From Thiohalobacter sp. (GTDB lineage Bacteria > Pseudomonadota > Gammaproteobacteria > DSM-19610), in contig JALVCM010000284.1 in the NCBI GenBank assembly GCA_027010005.1, forward strand, positions 1-9,984: 9,984 nt of DNA, written 5' to 3'. A program made the position numbers and the translations under genes. Under the pieces are notes generated by a model. The model saw only the letters and a program-made list of their open reading frames with translations. It was not told the origin of the DNA and did no database searches. Below, in pieces: positions 7,517-9,984 of this stretch (positions within the stretch are counted from its first letter, which is position 1; every line of letters begins with the position of its first letter).

Positions 7517-8163
7517 TTAAGTAGCTCTGACCTTTTTCTGCCATTCCTTGAGCGCCTGAAGGGGCGTTACATGCCCAAGGTTTTTCTGTGGAATGTAATG
7601 ATTGTAGATTTTCACGTATCGTTTTTAAGTTTCGTCCAGATGGGCAGGTGAGTCGAAATGCGTCAATCTGGGGATGTCACCAATGCGCCTATTGGACCTT
7701 TCCCCCATGCCATTGGTCTGGGAGCGAACCGTTTTGGTCAGACGATGCTCATTGCCATTTTTCTTGGCATATTTGATCAAACATGTGGGCCCGTGGGTTC
7801 ATGCTCTCCCGTGGCGCAGACTCAGGACACCATTTCGACGTAAGGTCCGATCCATGCCGGAACGGCTGGCCTGAGGGTGGATGAACTCTCTGGTCACAAC
7901 CAAAAGATCATCCAAAGGCAGCAAGAGCGAGTTGCGCAGTTCGACGACTAGCAACTCCTACTCTGGCGTGAGCCTAGCCTGCAAGTACCGAGGTTGATGG
8001 CTGTGATCCACCAGGTCTTCGAGTTTCTTCCATTCCCTGATGGTGGCTTTGGTAACGTTATAATTCTTGACCAGCGCCTTTTAGATCGGGCCACTGATCC
8101 GTTTTCGTCCTGTCTGGTCTCTGACACAGGGGGCGTTGTGCGTGCTTGAGGATGGATGACCAT
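7517..8163 (-). pseudogene. IS481-family transposase relic, internally deleted
   Basis: This is a dead DDE transposase of the IS481 type. It opens at ATG 8163 with MVIHPQARTTPPV, shifts frame near 8090-8100, then stays in a single frame to TAA 7517-7519. That frame reads VKNYNVTKATIREWKK (helix-turn-helix), LLVVELRNSLLLPLDD, TREFIHPQASRSGMDR, then HRLTKTVRSQTNGMGERSN and YNHYIPQKNLGHVTPLQAL. Premature stops occur before KALVKNYN, within LTPE*E, after LRHGRA and in DET*KRY. The middle, with the first two catalytic aspartates, is missing between RRNGV and the NEHRLTK block; only the glutamate of the GMGER motif survives. The usual C-terminal tail may continue in the same frame past the TAA as KFVNDLPWFDI to about 7484. 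The element lies immediately upstream of the polymerase gene, in the same direction, where the operon promoter would be expected. Confidence 0.85.
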
Positions 8164-8585
8164 GACATCAAGTTCATCCTCTTGAGCTGTGACCTCCAGA
8201 GGCGCAACAACTGGCGAGCCTCAAAAAGAGCATCGCTCTTTCTTGGGATATGATCACATGGGATTCAGTACATAGGTTTTGTTGGGGTTGGGCCTGCAAT
8301 AATATTCCGGCCTTATATCTTGCCTTGGACGCGGTAAACACTAAGTCTACTTGATGTAGTTGATCAGCAATAGAGATCACCGTCCCGCGTTTTGCAGCCA
8401 AATAGCTTTTGCTTACCAAACTCCTATCGCGGTCTGTGCTGACGGCATTTTGGGGGGTATTGTAGGCCTATCTCCATCGGAGCGACGTGACTGGTATCGC
8501 ATCCTACCCCCTGAGTCAGGATATCTTCCCCCGCCTTAAAAGAGGTACATTTGAGCACCAGACAGGGGACGGACAAGAGGAAGCT
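8164..8585. other. Gap between two IS relics, no recognised gene
   Basis: I see no convincing gene. A minus-strand frame 8174-8419 (81 codons, TTG start, sequence beginning VSKSYLAAKRGTVIS) has no usable ribosome site at proper distance and no recognised motif. Several plus-strand frames contain stops every few dozen codons. The part from about 8490 to 8585 is probably the left side of the IS3-like element, since it leads to a good GAGGAAG ribosome site before its OrfA. The remainder is likely debris of mobile DNA. Confidence 0.35.
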
Positions 8586-8714
8586 ATGGCCCGTTACTCA
8601 GAAATACGCAAAGCGGCAGTATTGAAAAAGTGGCTGCCTCCTCTCAACCGCCCGAAACCTGAAGGGGCTCACGAAGGCGTTTCAGCGTGAACACTGTACA
8701 ACTGGCGCAAGCAG
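8586..8714 (+). pseudogene. IS3-type transposase OrfA, N-terminal remnant
   Basis: ATG 8586, preceded by the Shine-Dalgarno sequence AGAGGAAGCT, opens MARYSEIRKAAVLKKWLPPL, then NRPKPEGAHEGVSA. A TGA at 8688-8690 replaces an expected small residue, and the same frame continues TLYNWRKQ to 8714, completing the helix-turn-helix recognition signature. After that the similarity ends. This matches the DNA-binding N-terminal protein (OrfA, HTH_Tnp_1 type) of IS3-like elements. The rest of OrfA and all of OrfB, the DDE integrase, are absent, so the element cannot move on its own. Family assignment is by memory of the N-terminal motif only. Confidence 0.65.
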
Positions 8715-8928
8715 TCGATAAGTGCGTATTCCACCCCAATATGACTCCCAATTCTAAACGAACGTGATCGCTCATTACGTCGGAACGTGGCCGATCCAGG
8801 GGCTTTCCCTGGAGTCGACGGTCAGGGTGGCGCAAAGCCTGGTCACGATCCGCGCAATCTCACCCAGCTCACCGGAATTTATAACTTTATCCGGTACAAC
8901 CGTCACCTTTTTTCTGAGGCGACGGGGA
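8715..8928 (+). other. Non-coding stretch ahead of istA
   Basis: No gene is visible. It probably includes the upstream end of the IS21-like element. A purine-rich GACGGGGA lies directly before ATG 8929. An open frame runs in from 8764 (plus strand) into istA, but its product before residue MLATRIPMKK does not look like transposase. Confidence 0.3.
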
Positions 8929-9092
8929 ATGCTGGCAACGAGGATTCCAATGAAGAAAATTATCGAAGTTCTGCACCTCAAGTACGAGGCCCAACTCAGT
9001 CACGAGAAGATCGCTTGCTCCTGCCAGCTCACCAAGGGTGCAGTCAACAAGTATGTGAGCCTGGCCCGGTGTATCACCTGGCCTCTGCCCGA

Positions 9093-9101
9093 GGGGGGGG
9101 G
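9093..9101 (+). repeat. G9 tract causing a frameshift in istA
   Basis: Nine consecutive G lie between CTGCCCGA and ATGAC. The istA frame before the tract (LPE) and after it (DDKVTLEV) differ by one base, so the tract length sets the frame. Removing one G or adding two would restore it. Confidence 0.85.
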
Positions 9102-9204
9102 ATGACAAGGTCACCCTTGAGGTTCTGTTGTTCCCGGCCCAGGAGAAGCTGGAGCGCTTCGTCCAGCCGGACTGCTTCCAGATCGACCAGGAACTTAAGC
9201 ACGA

Positions 9205-9213
9205 GGGGGGGGG
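9205..9213 (+). repeat. Second G9 tract within istA
   Basis: Nine consecutive G follow AAGCACGA and precede AACCCTG. Here the frame is kept (ELKHEGGGTLQLLW), with about one residue more than expected for IstA proteins, where I would expect a KGVTLQLLW-like sequence. Confidence 0.85.
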
Positions 9214-9859
9214 AACCCTGCAACTGCTCTGGGCCGAGTATGCCGCCCAGCACGAGGAGCGGGCCTAGCGCTACAGCCGCTTCCGCGAGCTGTAGCGCCA
9301 GTGGCGGGCGAAGCAGAAACGCAGCATGCGCCAAGCAGCACCGCGCCGGCGCGAAGGCCTTCATCGACTACTGTGGCCGCACGCCGTCGCTGCTGGTGCG
9401 GGACACCTCAAGGCGGCGGTCACCCAGGCCTCGCGCTATGCGCCAAAGATCAACGACAGCTATTCCGAGCTGGCGCCCCCCCACGCCCTGGTCGGTCAGA
9501 CACTGGATCTGTGCATTACCGCCACCACCGCCGAGTTGCCGCACAAGGACAAGCGGGTCGCCAGTCATTCCCGATACGGCTAGGGCGTTTTCTGAGCTGG
9601 GCCGCCGACATCGGTCCCTGTACCGCCCAGGTAATCAAGCGACAACTCGAGGGCCGTCCGCATCCCGAGCACGGCTACCGCACCTGCCTGGGGCCGCTCA
9701 ATCTCGCCAAACGCTATGACCGCCCCCGCCTCTAGGAGGAGGCCCGTGAACGGGCGCTAGCGATCCGATCAGCCAGCGATCAGAGCGTCGCCTCCATCCT
9801 CAAACAGGACCTCGACCGGCTGGGCTATCTGGTTTAGGTCCATCGAAGGTAAAATAGAA

Positions 9860-9962
9860 TATTAGTTGTCTCACAATAGTTTTTATGTTCCTCGGCCTCA
9901 TATGACTTATATTGGCGCGCAGCACTTGATGATCTATCTAGCCAATTATGAGACAACTAATA
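9860..9962. repeat. 103-bp unit with 18-bp terminal inverted repeats (MITE-like)
   Basis: Bases 9860-9877 (tattagttgtctcacaat) and 9945-9962 (attatgagacaactaata) are inverted copies matching at 17 of 18 positions, with 67 bp between them that hold no gene. The unit begins 23 bp after the istA stop and is A+T-rich, unlike istA. It could be a miniature inverted-repeat element (the ends begin with TA, as for IS630-type elements), a long-stem hairpin, or the ends of some other mobile unit. No U tract follows, so it is not a typical terminator. Confidence 0.6.
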
Positions 9963-9971
9963 AAAGAACAA

Positions 9972-9981
9972 GGGGGGGGGG
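9972..9981 (+). repeat. G10 tract near the window end
   Basis: Ten consecutive G follow AGAACAA and precede TGG in apparently non-coding DNA just beyond the inverted-repeat unit. It resembles the two G9 tracts in istA. Confidence 0.85.
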
Positions 9982-9984
9982 TGG

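Larger units (their letters stand above)
8929..9837 (+). pseudogene. istA: IS21-family istA transposase, broken by frameshifts, stops and deletions
   Basis: IstA is the IS21 DDE transposase (normally about 500 aa) that works with the ATPase IstB. Homologous pieces occur in order but in changing frames. MLATRIPMKKIIEVL, SHEKIACSCQLTKGAVNKYVS and ITWPLPE (8929-9093) give the helix-turn-helix. After a G tract, DDKVTLEVLLFPAQEKLERF and LQLLWAEYAAQHEERA follow (9101-9268), ending in TAG 9266. A second TAG is at 9293. Then HRAGAKAFIDYCG holds the first catalytic Asp, LLVRD and LKAAVTQASRYAPKINDSYSE the second Asp region, and KDKRVASHSRYG ends at TAG 9581. Finally RFLSWAADIGPCTAQVIKRQ, RPHPEHGYRTCLGPLNLAKR, a TAG at 9733, and SVASILKQDLDRL end at TAG 9835. 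Large internal parts, including the third catalytic residue, are deleted. No istB follows. Base composition is far richer in G and C than the polysaccharide genes. Confidence 0.9.

Noticed and set aside
8174..8419. 81-codon minus-strand frame as a possible small gene or antitoxin
   Set aside because: TTG start without a properly spaced ribosome site, no recognisable motif, and it lies among IS debris.
8787..9719. Longest open frame on the plus strand in the right part (310 codons)
   Set aside because: Apart from about 25 codons (HRAGAKAFIDYCG region) it reads istA in the wrong frame and gives low-complexity Arg/Ser/Pro/Thr sequence typical of out-of-frame G+C-rich DNA.
326..9861. Shared 10-mer attctatttt (326-335) and its inverse aaaatagaat (9852-9861) as paired IS630 ends framing the whole cluster
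   Set aside because: The match does not extend convincingly beyond ten bases, which can occur by chance in a 10-kb window.
9860..9962. Integron attC site
   Set aside because: The inverted repeat does not contain the RYYYAAC/GTTRRRY core pair, and no integrase or gene cassette is nearby.
1..9984. CRISPR array, tRNA or rRNA genes, or a defence system
   Set aside because: No regularly spaced repeats, no tRNA-like cloverleaf that I could find by eye, and no gene with a defence-related motif.

Overview
The window holds part of a Wzx/Wzy-type surface polysaccharide (O-antigen, capsule or exopolysaccharide) gene cluster on the minus strand. On both sides it is bordered by decayed insertion sequences. 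The combination of Wzy-like polymerase, Wzx-like flippase, an Alg13/Alg14-like split glycosyltransferase and a GT4 enzyme resembling exosortase-A-associated glycosyltransferases fits a Gram-negative bacterium, most likely a gammaproteobacterium. The IS remnants (IS630, IS481, IS3-like and IS21 types) fit this too. A marine or halophilic genus such as Halomonas or Marinobacter is only a guess.

Layout from left to right. 1-324 is the C-terminal end of an IS630 transposase (+ strand) with an in-frame stop. 518-1387 (-) is a class I SAM-dependent methyltransferase. 1525-2391 (-) is a 5'-truncated surface-protein relic with one in-frame amber codon, lying directly behind the stop of the next gene. 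2393-2848, 2845-3333 and 3330-4544 (all -) are the Alg13-like subunit, the Alg14-like subunit and a GT4 glycosyltransferase, joined by 4-nt start/stop overlaps. 4545-5048 is about 500 bp with no intact gene and weak coding traces. 5049-6248 and 6245-7468 (-) are the flippase and polymerase, again joined by a 4-nt overlap. 7517-8163 (-) is an IS481 transposase relic ending about 50 bp upstream of the polymerase start. 8586-8714 (+) is an IS3-like OrfA relic. 8929-9837 (+) is a badly broken IS21 istA. 9860-9962 is a 103-bp unit with 18-bp terminal inverted repeats.

How the genes work together. Transcription runs right to left. The glycosyltransferases would extend a repeat unit on undecaprenyl pyrophosphate at the inner face of the inner membrane. 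The flippase would move it across and the polymerase would join units in the periplasm. The methyltransferase may modify a sugar. The initiating sugar-phosphate transferase, the export and chain-length proteins and the sugar-nucleotide pathway genes are absent, so the cluster is partial here or continues elsewhere. The normal upstream side of the operon appears to have been replaced by IS sequence.

I found no CRISPR array, tRNA, rRNA or convincing new defence system. The points most worth checking are the foreign surface-protein fragment inside the operon, the G9-G10 tracts in and after istA, the 103-bp inverted-repeat unit, and the near-fusion of the IS481 relic with the polymerase start.
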